A stretch of 64,000 bases of DNA. Source: Owenia fusiformis (lineage: Eukaryota; Annelida; Polychaeta; Sabellida; Oweniidae). Of the stretch, positions 1 through 12,600 are shown piece after piece. How positions within the stretch are numbered: the stretch's first letter is position 1; each line of letters begins with the position of its first letter. Both the position numbers and the translations under genes were made by a program. The notes under the pieces were generated by a model. The model saw nothing but the letters and a program-made list of their open reading frames with translations. It searched no databases and was not told the origin of the DNA. The DNA is taken from NCBI GenBank assembly GCA_903813345.2, contig CAIIXF020000010.1:12715181-12779180 (forward strand), written 5' to 3'.

Positions 1-490
1 TAGACATGAAGGTACCATGCTTATCTAGGCTTGTCAGTGAACCAAACAACACCTACAAAACATACCAAATACTAGTCTTGTTTTGAGCTCTTGTGTTAGT
101 TTTCCACTTCCTTACAAAGACAATTAGTTGGGGAAATAAATCATCTGACAAAACAGGTCTCGTAACTCTCACAATATTTGAAATATAATTTGGTTGATAC
201 ATGTATAATTGGATGATTGGCTGGTGTGATTGTGTAATTGATTGGGTCAAACTGATATAAACTTCCAACAAAACAAAGTTTAGACAAAAAACCGAACAGC
301 TTCTGCTTTATAATTCAAATGAGTGTAGATTTATTAGAATATGGCCTGATTCAAGAACACACTTTTTTTCTCTGAAATGTAAAGTAAATTCAGACTAGAT
401 TCAGGTATGGATTCAACTTAATGGAAAAAGTATACAGAACAAACACCATCTCTGTTATCATCTTAAGATTCTGCAAAATGATCCACTTAC

Positions 491-622
491 ACTGCAGCGC
501 TGTATATGTTTGTATAGATGACTCTGCATGTATGGACTGAACACGTCAAGATCAAATGGGTCAACCTTTGACTCCAACTTGTCCACTATTTTTGCCACTC
601 TCTTCTGATTTAGTTTGGATGC
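491..622 (-). CDS. COG1: COG1 exon 20 (residues 806-849), last one visible
   Basis: Encodes VDPFDLDVFSPYMQSHLYKH, then IQRCS, matching human IDPFDLDVFTPHLNSNLHRLVQRTS. Its donor GTAAGT shows at least one more exon, and no candidate for it is visible in 1-480. Confidence 0.94.
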
Positions 623-3600
623 CTTTAAAAATAACAGAAAATCATGTTTTTGGAAAATCATGTTTTTATAATTCTCCATTGAAATATGTGTATGAACTAC
701 ACTCTACTACACTGTGTACTGGGGTCCAGAATGTTTCCAGAAAAACAAGTCAAAATGTCACCACTTGCTAAGGTAGTGCGAATGGTTTCATAGTTAAGAG
801 TTTAGTTTATTTATTTATTTATAGGGGTCGTCTTACAATTCATTAAAATTAAATTCAAAAAAATTAATAACAATTTTACCCAGCCCACCTTGGACTTATT
901 AACCACTGTTAACAATAGGAAATACAAAATTATTAAATTTTTCATCAGTGTTAAAAAATTAGTGACTCTAATGCCAAACGATGGTCACAAAAATGGCTAT
1001 AACAACTTCGAGGTAGTCACATAACAAATCTATTAATCTTTCCACAATAGGTTGAGGTTAAAATGTAGTTTCGATTAAGAACCTCTCCCTCAAAAAAGTA
1101 AAATTTATCATCTTAACCAGTTTGTCTAAAATATGTAAACATCTACTGTGCATAATATAACACTTACAGATGAATCATCCTTCTTTGACAGGATTCCACT
1201 GAGGAACTTGATGTCAAAGATAAGTTGAAGGGCCTTGGTTTGAGTTTGGGGGATCTGCTGTGGTGTTTGGGGGTTAGCAGTGTGGGTCAGGTACGACTCA
1301 AACACCTTCAAGATGGATTCTGTTATGTTATCCACGAGTTCTAGCAATACTGCCCTGGAAGCAAAGTAAAAATGTGTTCTTAATGTACATGTGGTTGATC
1401 ATACATTATAGGAGTCCTACATGTATGATACTTAGTTGTATACTTAGATTCATTATTCCATCACACAGACCATAAAATTGGGTGAATCGTAGATACGTAG
1501 ATAAAGAACAAGCACCAACATAGAACAGTTTTGGAAATATTGATAAAGATGAGTATTAGTGAATATTATTACAAAAACTGCAAAATGTGGGATATTCAAA
1601 GCAAAAACCATAGATATGTATGATCATTTTAAAGTTGAATCTTGATTTTTAATCTTTTTGTGTATTGATACATACACTTACCCTTTATAGCTACAACATC
1701 AAAACACAAATGGGGATGCAATGAGAATCACTTTAATAGCATAACCATTACCTGCTAATGGAATGGCCAGCAACTCTGTTGATTTCTCCACATAGGTCAT
1801 ATAACAAGGTTTGTACAAACCAAGAACACTGCATGGGAACACGTATCACAGATTTGATAGTTTTACCATCCTCAGTCTCCTCCTGGATTTGAACCTCATC
1901 CCACTGCTACAAACAAAAATATATAACATTTTGTAGAGATCAGATTTAAATATTACTGCTCATTTTTTATCATTGTTCAGGACCGAAAAATATAAGACTT
2001 CAGAGTCTAAATCTTTTATTTTACACATGTATGTTGATGTATTGTTCAATAAAAATAAACATATACGAACATTTTTCAGAGAAGAAAGCAAGTCATGAGT
2101 GCTCAAGTAGACTTACTGTGCTTGCCCTTAGTGCTGTGTGTCCACTATTGTCCAGTAGCATCTGCTCAAAGTGGGAGACTAGTTGACTGCAGGTATAGTC
2201 CGTCCAAATCCTGGAATATTGTCAATAATATTACATCATTCATGGAAACGTGCAGTTCTAATTCAACGTAACCCAGAGAAATGCATAACTTTTTTATTTT
2301 ACTTTTAGTGAAATCTTCTTAAACATTTCTGTGTAGATTATTTTAAATCTATAATGTCTAATAACCTTTTGAAGACAGGAAAATGGTAAAATTCAATTTG
2401 GACTTCACAATGCTGCTTATTAGGTATACTACAATAACCCTCATGATTGATCAGTATTTATGATTGAACTAAGTCAAGTATAGAAGGAATCAGAAGTTAC
2501 TACCCCACAAGTGGGTTATTTTGGACTTACTTGAAAGCTGTACAACTTGTGTCTGTCATGTTGGACTTCACTTCAATCCATATAGGATCCTCAATCTGCT
2601 TGCTTTTAGCACTGATGCTGCTCTGGCGCTTAATCCTACAAATAGACTACCATGTACTCATCAATCCCAGTCAGACAGTATTCATAATGTTACTATTATG
2701 ATTGAGGCGTTCTGATTGTTCAAGAAGTGTCATGTGATCAAATAGACTAGATCTTTTCACCTTACCAAGCAGATGTACATGTAACTGAAAAGTTGTAATG
2801 GAAGTTTTTTGCCCATTTTGAAAAATGACTTTAGTCGGCCAAAACCTATTATAATTATGAAAATTTCATTTTTTTTCAGGTTATTATACAATGAGGTGGA
2901 AGACATCATATTCTCCACACAACTAGAAATGACAAAATAAATTCCTTTAAATAACTGACCCTACTCATTGCAATGGTTTAAGTATATGATAAAATATGAT
3001 GAACAGCAAGGCATTAACATGCATGAAAATGTCACCACCTGCCATTTGTTACAGATGCTGCCTGCAGAATACCACCCACCAAACACAAAAAAAATGTGGC
3101 GGTGACATCAAAACATATTGGCACCAAAATGTCCATTACCAGAAATGGGATCATATTGTAATTATGTTCTTACTTGACAGCCTTGTCTTGCTTTTCCTTC
3201 AATAGGACACATTTATGCAGGTTTGGGGCCAAGTCACACATAGCTCCACATAGTCTGCCCAGCAGTAGGATTCTACAAATACAAGGGAATTGTAAAGATA
3301 TTTCACTTGCAGAATAGGGCAGTTTTCCTCTCACAGCATTGTCTAACCTGGGGGAGGGAGGAAAAAACTGTTGGGAGTAAGGCAACAATTTTATTGAAGG
3401 ACTAAATAAACTAAACAATTACATTTCTCCAGATGAGCTAATATCTGATTAATATGACATATATGTCTCAAATACATCGAAATGACCTCATTCTACTGAG
3501 ATATTTACATTTTAAAATGTTCCATGGACTTCCACAGACACTCCTCATATGCTGGGTCTTTTTAGTACATACCTATTAATAAGAATTCCAGCACCCTCTA

Positions 3601-6600
3601 TGTCTGTACTATTCAGTTGCCCCTGGGAACCTTTCAACTGCTGACCAATGTGGTCTCGTAATCTAGAATACAATCGAATACATAGATAACATATGCTACA
3701 ATTATAAATGGTATAATCTAAGAATGTAAATTTGTTTGAATGAACGTCCTCCTATTCATAACATACAGGGTGTTCCAAAAGTAACAGGTCTAATGCTGAC
3801 ATTTTGTTAATTCTATACAAATTGTGTTCAAATTGAATGAAATGTCCCCCTAAACATGGACTAAATACCATTTGTAATTTAATGAGTAATCATTGCAGAA
3901 TGGCACTTTCAATTATCAACAATCAGCAATAGATGGAGCACCTAGTAATAATGTTAGTTCTTACTTGTTCATATGTTGTAAGCAGCCTGTCTGGATGTGT
4001 TTTTGTAAAACTGGGCTGTCAGCTAGTCTATTAAAGGGTCCATCCTCAGAGTCATCCTCACTGGATGAATCTTTGGCAGTGTAGTAGTCTAAATCTTCCA
4101 AGAGTACCTTCAGTTTGCCATCAAGATGTTGACAAAGTCTGCAGAAAGATTGACCATTTGAAGATGATGACAGGAAGATCTATGCTTAAAGATGGTATGT
4201 AATCAACTTTTAAATGAATTTTGTCTTGAATATGAATGATATCTAATACATTAATTGCAATATCCTTGAAATACAATTAGGCTAAATGTAATTACCTTTG
4301 TATAGTGGGTGTGAATGCCCTTGCTTTCATCATCAGCCCTCCACCATCAGCAAGTGTCTTACTACTAGCTGGCAACCAGGCATTGGTGGCAGCTATATCT
4401 TTAGGGGACTCATGCCAGATATAGCTGGATAGATCTCTGTCATGCATCAGTGATCTGAAATGCAATTTTTTCATTAATCAGGTTCAATCTTTACTATTAA
4501 CCACGAAAGGCTCCATGTAGAGCCCTCTTTCATATTACCTTTCAGGATGTCAGACTCCTTTAACACCATTATTTTTATTTATATACATCAATGAAATGAC
4601 AACATTTTAAGTTCTTATCAGTATTTTTACACCTTTTGACAAGTTATTAAAATGTGATAATTCTTATTATACAAATTGTATTTCAGTGATAAATGATAGG
4701 TCCTGGGGTATGGGTACAAGTAATATGCAGTTATCCCCTAAAAACCACTCTTAATTTTCTGTCACCAGGCTAACATTTTCCTTCTATATTCACTTTGGGA
4801 AAGGGTTAATTCATCAAGAGTAAATATTAAACTGTAGCCCAGTGATCAAAATTCATTAAATTCTTTGAAATCAATTCAAAATATATCAATATTTTTTTAT
4901 CATTTCTACACCATAAACTAATGATTATAATTATTGATTATCAAGACAAAAAAACATTGGTGTGACATATTCCTTTAAATATGAAAAAGTATTACAGTTC
5001 CTTACTTTTCATTTGGGCTACTGAGATCAGTGAGGACCTTAGTGATATTCTGCATGTGTGTGTTGAGTGTCTGATCAAGTTGTGTGTCAATGATGCTCTG
5101 TACCCGAGATAAACAGAGGGGTTGTACGAATTCTTCCCAAACAGCAACCTTTCTCTTGACTACCCTCTCACATATCTTGGCCCACTCCTGGAGGTATTCA
5201 GTCTATAACAAAATATCGTTTCATTAACATTGGGTCATTGTTATGACAACCAATAAAAATAAATGTACAAGGTTCTAATTTGAACATGGAATTCAACATG
5301 TTTTCCTAATTTAATGTGAATAGTGTCGATTCCTTTTGTAAATGAACACTTGGACCTACCTTTTGCATAAATTCCCATAATGCATCTCTAATGCCAGCAA
5401 GAGCTTTGATATTGGTTACGTAAACAAGAAGTTTAGTGACTCCAGCATGTACGTCCTGTACGCTAGTGTTTAACCACTCTGTGCAGCTACTCTGTAAGTG
5501 ATGATCTGATATGGCAGAGGGAGGTGTACGCAGTGAGGGTCGAAAATCTGCAAGATAAAAACACACACATAACTAGTCTTCTAAAAGGAGATTACACAGT
5601 AAAAACTTTTATTATATAATAATGAAAAACCCTTGAGACAACAAAAATGTTTCCATTGTGCCCAATGTTTTTTAAGACGAAGTCAGTTTAAAAACTGTTT
5701 CACTAACAGAGGTGATCCACACTGTTGCTATGGTAACTTACTTGAGACAGACTGGGGAAGAAGTCTCAATGACACAGATTTGCTGGTATCTATGATAACA
5801 CTGTTGCTATGGTTTTTATCCATCACCTCATTTAGAGTTTCCATTAACAGATTGGTAGGCACTACAACAACAAAAGAACATTTATCTATTATTCATTAGA
5901 TATAATGTATAAATCAAAGATTAAACAGGTGTGAAATTAAAGACTGAAAACACAAATCTAATACCTCAGTATCCTGAGTATTGGAAGACAAGGTTAATAT
6001 GTTTGTACACCCCAAATTAATAAGGTGAGGGGGTAAAAATATTCTAGATTTTGTTTGTGTCTTCAGTATCTTTTCAAAGGAAGCAACTCGAAAACATCAA
6101 TTGCTGCTCTGAAACTTTTATGGGAGAGGAAGGGTATCTCTGACAATTAATTGACTTTACTTCAATTTTGATTTAATTTCTGAATCAACTTACATTTGTC
6201 ATCTTGCTTGTGGGAGCCACTGTGGCAGTAAAAGATGGAGTGTATCTGGTATATAGTTGTAATGATAAGTTGAACAATTTCACAGATCTGAGATTTAATA
6301 CTCTTCTCATCTGGCTGAAATAACTGCTGGACAGCACCCTGGAATCAACCAATCAAATTGTTGGAAATATCAGCCAATCATATTACAGAAAATTTAATTA
6401 AATAGAAAGAGGAAAATCGAGACCTGTTAAATTACAATACTTATTGTTAGGTTTCTACCTACAAAACTATGGGACCCTGGTGCTAAAACAATCTTCGAGA
6501 TTCTATTTATATATAAATTTAATATATATTATGAAAAAATGAACTTCCCTCTCATCATGTATAAAAACTGGGTCTGAAAGGTCAAAAACCTTGATATCAT

Positions 6601-9600
6601 TTTAATGTATGCGGCACACACATGTCAATTATGAGATGCAGCCTAATTATATATTCAGATAACTCACAGTGCGAGCCAATAGGAACTCAGTGAAGACTTG
6701 TCGTGGTGTTGAGTCCTCCAATAAGATGATAGAGCACAAGCATGATGTGATGGTTGACTCCTTGGTGTCACATGCCTTCAAAAGCTGCCTACAGCCCTTC
6801 AAAAATAAAGTAATACCTGTACATCCAAACACATTTCTGATTTGGACACCTCACAATACTAATATTGTGCTCACAGGCATCAGAGCAAATATAGAGTTGT
6901 CCTAAAAAGAAAATATCCCCCCATTCTCTGTGTTACACAGAGTGTGGGGGGGTCAGGACAACTCTACTATATGTTCTGATGCCCGTGATGCCCTGTGACT
7001 TGGTTTGGGGCTAAACTGTAAAAGTTTTGAATAAGCACCCGTAATATTGTGGTTTTGTATATTATTTTGATTTTGAACATAAAATAATTTTGAATAATTA
7101 CCTGTAAAATGGTGGTTTTGAACTGGCTGATGGCTGCCCATTGTCTTGAGAGGACTGGAAACCAAGTGTTTATTCTAACTGATTGCTGGGAGTCTAGCTG
7201 TAAACTTGTGTTAATGTGTCTAGCCAAAAGGAACAACTGTGTGGCACATAGGTACTGGTCATCATCCATGGCACTCCAGATCTACAATATACAGTATACA
7301 GCATACAGTACATAACATAACTGGGGGTCTAGCTGTAAACTTGTGTTAATGTGTCTAGCCAAACGGAACAACTTGGTGACATGTCATCACTAATGGTGCT
7401 GAACAAATTATAGTAAACGAGGCATTACATGACATAATGTCATCACCTAGTTGCTCACAATATTATGAGTTCAATCTTAGTCAGATAACTTCTGAGAACT
7501 TGCAGATTATTTTGAAAAAATTTTGGTAAATTTGAAGCAAGTTGAAGAAGGGCCTTTTTGACATTTTTGACCTTGAGAAGGTCATTAAAAGTCAAATCTC
7601 AAATCTTAAGTCAGATAACTTCTGAGAACTTGCAGATTATTTTGAAAAAATTTGGTTAATTTGAAGCGAGTTGAAAAAATACCTTTTTGACCTCGAGAAG
7701 GTCATTAAAGGTCAAATCTCAAATCTAAAGTCAGAAAGTCAGATTTGAACTTCTGAGAACTTGTAAATGATTTTGAAAAAATTTAAACTGTATTTGTTAA
7801 AGTCCCCGTCTAAAGTTTGAAAATATTTTTTTATCATTCATTTACTATTTGTCAGGACTTAAAAAGTAATTTTAGAGATTTTTGAAGAAAAAAACATTTT
7901 TGATAAAAAAGTTGTGAGCATTTCATTTCTCAAATATTCAAATTTCCCGCCATTTTTCAAAAAAAGTTGAAATTTCTTAATCATCAAATATTTCTTAATA
8001 CATTTCAAAAAAGATTATCTTTTTAACACCAATGCAAAGATTGAACAAAGGACACACTATTTCAATAATAAAATGCCATATTTAATGGGCAACTTCAATG
8101 TTTTAGCATATCAAAAATATTTTGAAACATTAGTGATGTCACTAAGGTACCAAAAACTTTTTGAAAAAAATTGAAATTTTTTTTTCGATGTCAATCTTTT
8201 CTTAATATGTTAGACTTTCATAAAAATCCAATGATGATTGTCTAACCAGGTTAAAAGGAAGAATAAATTATGTTTTAGATATCATTGTACCATTGGTTTC
8301 TATGAGAACTAAAATTTTGAAATGCATTTTTCTCAGAACCATTTTCATGCACTGATAAGTTCATTTCTCGCTTATTTATGAACCGATTTTCTTAATTTTT
8401 TCGGCGAAAAACATGGGAGGATGAATGCTATGCATTGGTATGAATTGTGGCTAATTAGAAGATATGAGTGACCTCTAAAAGTTGGTTTTAAATAAATTCA
8501 CAAATTTGGAACAAAAAATCTATTAAAAACCACATTTTGAAATTTAAAAAAAAGTGTCCCATATCACACTTTGATTACAATGGGTAAGACTACAATATAA
8601 GCCAAAGTGGTTTAAACTTTATATGGGGCCTTTAAGTTATTGGAAGTTTTTAGAATTTGTTACAGACACCAACCACCATCACAAAAAAATGAGACCATAA
8701 GAAATAAATCATCAAAGATTTTAGGTGTATGCAAATGCAGTGGTTCATCCAGGCTATAATATAATGCTCAATCAGGCTAGATTAAGATACTGTAGCAGAA
8801 ATAAAACATGTTGGCAATATTTAAAAGGCAATGGATAAGCATATCATATTGGGTATGCTTCAATTTCAATCACCATTAAAGAAGACGGTAACTTTTAATA
8901 TTAAAGTAGTCTATAGTACTTGTTCACTTAAATTCAATCGTCTTAGAAATTATAATGTGGGTATCATGGATTATCATGGATTACCATGGCAACTTTTGAA
9001 GTATCAAATGTGATGTGAATGCTGCCAAAAGTTACCATGACAACATCGATGAGTCATACTATACTGATCAAAGTATAAGGTGACTTCTACTTTTTTAATA
9101 ACTTCCTGGTTCATATTAAAGGACATGAGAAAGTATGATATGCAATATCCTCTGCCACAATATATACTACTCATAATTTAATATTCATTTTAACTTGATA
9201 TGTTGTACAACTAGAAAACAGCAACTCCACAAAGTAGCTAATCGGGGGGATAATAAGCACTTCAAAAAGAAAACTAATTGGAAATCCTGGCAATAACAGC
9301 CAACATCATCAGAATTTTAATGAAATAATTTAAAAAATATTTGCAAACTTCATGTATTTAAGTTGTCATCAATTTGGCATCAGGCTTTAATGATCACACA
9401 TACAATGAGGTAATGCAGCCAAAAATAATCTTGAAGCCAGAAGTTGCATGAGTCAAACAAACAAGCACACGGAAAACAATTTCAAAAGCTATTCAATGAG
9501 GAACCTACAATAAAACTTTATCAACTGGTGTAAAAAGGCCATTAGTAATATAACGGCATCTCAACTTGCTAAGTTGCAAAAAGAACATACAGTTCTCCTC

Positions 9601-12600
9601 AATATGAAGGTAATTGTTACTTTTTATTATATAAATATGAATTCTGTTTCCAACTTTTCAACTCAACACAAAACACTAAATAAGAACACATGTTTAAATA
9701 AACTAACATAAATACTGTTAGGTATAGCAAGCAGGACTTTTGCCAAAATTTACAAAAATCAATTTATTCAGAAGTTTGTTAGTTGAAACTCTATACTCTT
9801 CTTTCATTGAACTTCAATTTTGATTGTAAAAAAAGCCTCGAAGATCTCAATATCCTAGATATGCAGCTGAATTTCATCTCTTTCCAGGTTTCAACATTGT
9901 ATGTGTTTACTATGTGCCAGCTTCTGATTGGTGGTAAAAATACTTCACTGAGTAATGACCTCATACATGATAGAACTGAGGGATCCAATGATCTCATACG
10001 TGATCCAATTGAGATATCCAATAACCACATACAAGATCCAACTGATGGATTTGATAAACTCAGACATGATTCAACTGAGGGATCCAATGATCTCATATAT
10101 GATCTAACCGAGGGATCAAATAATCTCATACATGATCCAACTGAGAGATCCTATGATCTCATACATGATCTAACCGAGGGATCAAATAATCTCATACATG
10201 ATCCAACTGAGGGATCCGACGATCTCACACATGATCTAAGTGAGGGATCCAATAATCTCACACATGACGCAACTGAGGGATCCAATGATCTCATACATGA
10301 TCCAACTGAGGGATCCAATGATCTCATACATGATCTGAGTGAGGGATCCAATAATCTCACACATGAGGCAACTGAGGGATCCAATGATCTCATATATGAT
10401 CTAACCGAGGGATCAAATAATCTCATACATGATCCAACTGAGGGATCCGATGATCTCATACATGATCTAAGCGAGGGATCCAATAATCTCACACATGACG
10501 CAACTGAGGGATCCAATGATCTCATACATGATCCAACTGAGGGATCCAATGATCTCACACATGATCTGAGTGAGGGATCCAATAATCTCACACATGATGC
10601 AACTGAGGGATCCAATAATCTCACACATGATGCAACTGAGGGATCCAATTATCTCATACATGATCCAACTGAGGGATCCAATGATCTCATACATGATCTT
10701 ATTGAGGAATCCAATGAGCAATTCAATAACAGCCAAATTCCAGAATTTTGTTGGTGTTTGGAAGTGAACCTAAAAATGATGTGCAACTGCACAGCCAGAT
10801 CTACCAAGGACCATTGGCCTTTAGAAAACATTCTGGATATGTTACCTCATAACATTTCCCGGATTTATTTGAATAAATTCAATTTTGGAGTTCTTAAGAA
10901 TAACTCATTCAAACATTTCTCCAGATTGAATGACATAACAATCATAAAAAGTAACTTAATTGAAATAGACATTAACGCTTTTCAACATTTAGGTAAAATG
11001 GAAAAAGTCAATATTATATTGGGCAATAATAATATCCAGCGGGTTGAACCTGGCGCATTTCGACACGGGAAAAGTATACATGTTTTGGACCTACATAATA
11101 ACTATAATCTTGAACTTCCCAATGTTCAAAACATTATAAATGATTTAGAGAATAAATTGATTGGAGAACTAAGGCTGGCAGCATGTGGTTTTGTCATTAA
11201 TAAAATTGATGGAACATTTTTCAAACCACTGAAATCATCCAAGCTGAAACTATTACATATTGAAGGAAATACGATTAAGACACTGGCACGTGACGCTTTT
11301 GAACCAATTAAAGCACTGACGTCTTTATGGATTTCAAACTTTATGTACATAAACACATCCACTTTTAATATTTTACGAAACCTCAGAGAGTTCAGATTAT
11401 TTGGAGGAATTCAGGTCTCAACAGTAGCCGTTGAACTAACGCTCGACTTAAATGCACTTGGAAAACTACAAAACCTTATACTTTATATGTCTAATGGTGC
11501 AACAATGAAATTAAAAATAAATCAACTGACACAATTAAAACATCTGAAATTGGTAGATGCTAAAGACTTTACAGGCTACCGTGATGAAGTCCTTGGGATA
11601 CTCAACAATTCAAAGTCCCTTTACGATACTAATCTATCTCGAAATCTTCTGTTCCAATATACCGATCGAGAACTTTGCCAGATGTTTCAAAATAAAACAT
11701 TAAGGGATCTGAGGATCGAGGGAAATTATTTTACCCATTTACCAATATGTATGTTTAAAGGGATGTTAAAATTAAAGGTTCTATCTTTGGCTAACAACAA
11801 AATTATTTCTGTACAGAAGGATTTATTCAAAGACCTTGTTAAACTAAAACGATTAGATCTATCAGTTAATGCGATAACATTTATCCATCCTAGTAATTTT
11901 GCAATCGCCCGCATGATCAATTTAAGAAGACTCTATATAGACCATAATAACTTTGATTGCAGTTGTGAACTTGAAGGTTTTCGTGATCTATTGAAAACGA
12001 GGCTGAAAGGCCCATCAAGAATGACTGTGAGAATAAGTACGTATCGTTTTGAGAAGTGTAGAACACCAGAATCTCGTACACATGAGCTCATACATAATTA
12101 TACTACACCTTGGATGGAATGCAACTCTAGAACATTGTATACGTCATGTTCAGCAACTGGAACAATCATAATACTCCTGGCAATCTTAACAATTGGATTA
12201 CTGAAGTATTTTTGGAGGGACATAAGATATATAAAAATGGTGCGTAAAGCGAGAAAACGGGAGGGATATGTTCCAATACAAGACATTCAAATACAAGATG
12301 ATGCTTTTGTCAGCTACCATAGTGACAAACGGTTGTGGGTTGAACGAGACTTGTGTAGGGAGTTGGAGAATGGAGATGATATTCAGTTCACTTTGATGTA
12401 TGATGAGAGGATCATGCCTGGTGGCTCCATCTTTACATCACTCGGCAATGCAATCAATAGCTGTAGGAAGATTCTATTTGTGGTGAGTCGTGGATGGGTT
12501 GCTGATGCCATGAACCAGTTTGAGGTGAGTATCCTGATCTTTTAGGATTATAATATGTTTCACATGATTCTTCAAATTAGGCGTTCATTTTTGGACAACC

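Noticed and set aside
3766-3790. ACAGGGTGTTCCAAAAGTAAC resembling a mariner-type terminus
   Set aside because: No inverted partner was found anywhere in the window, so an element cannot be delimited.
9783-9887. Extension of the TLR frame upstream to 9783
   Set aside because: It begins at TTG, not ATG. The segment lacks a signal peptide and ends at a strong splice acceptor, so it is read as intron.
10151-10736. Long minus-strand reading frames across the TLR repeat (165 and 89 codons)
   Set aside because: They are by-products of a stop-free 33-bp unit read in other frames. There is no start context or splice support, and the plus strand clearly encodes the TLR.
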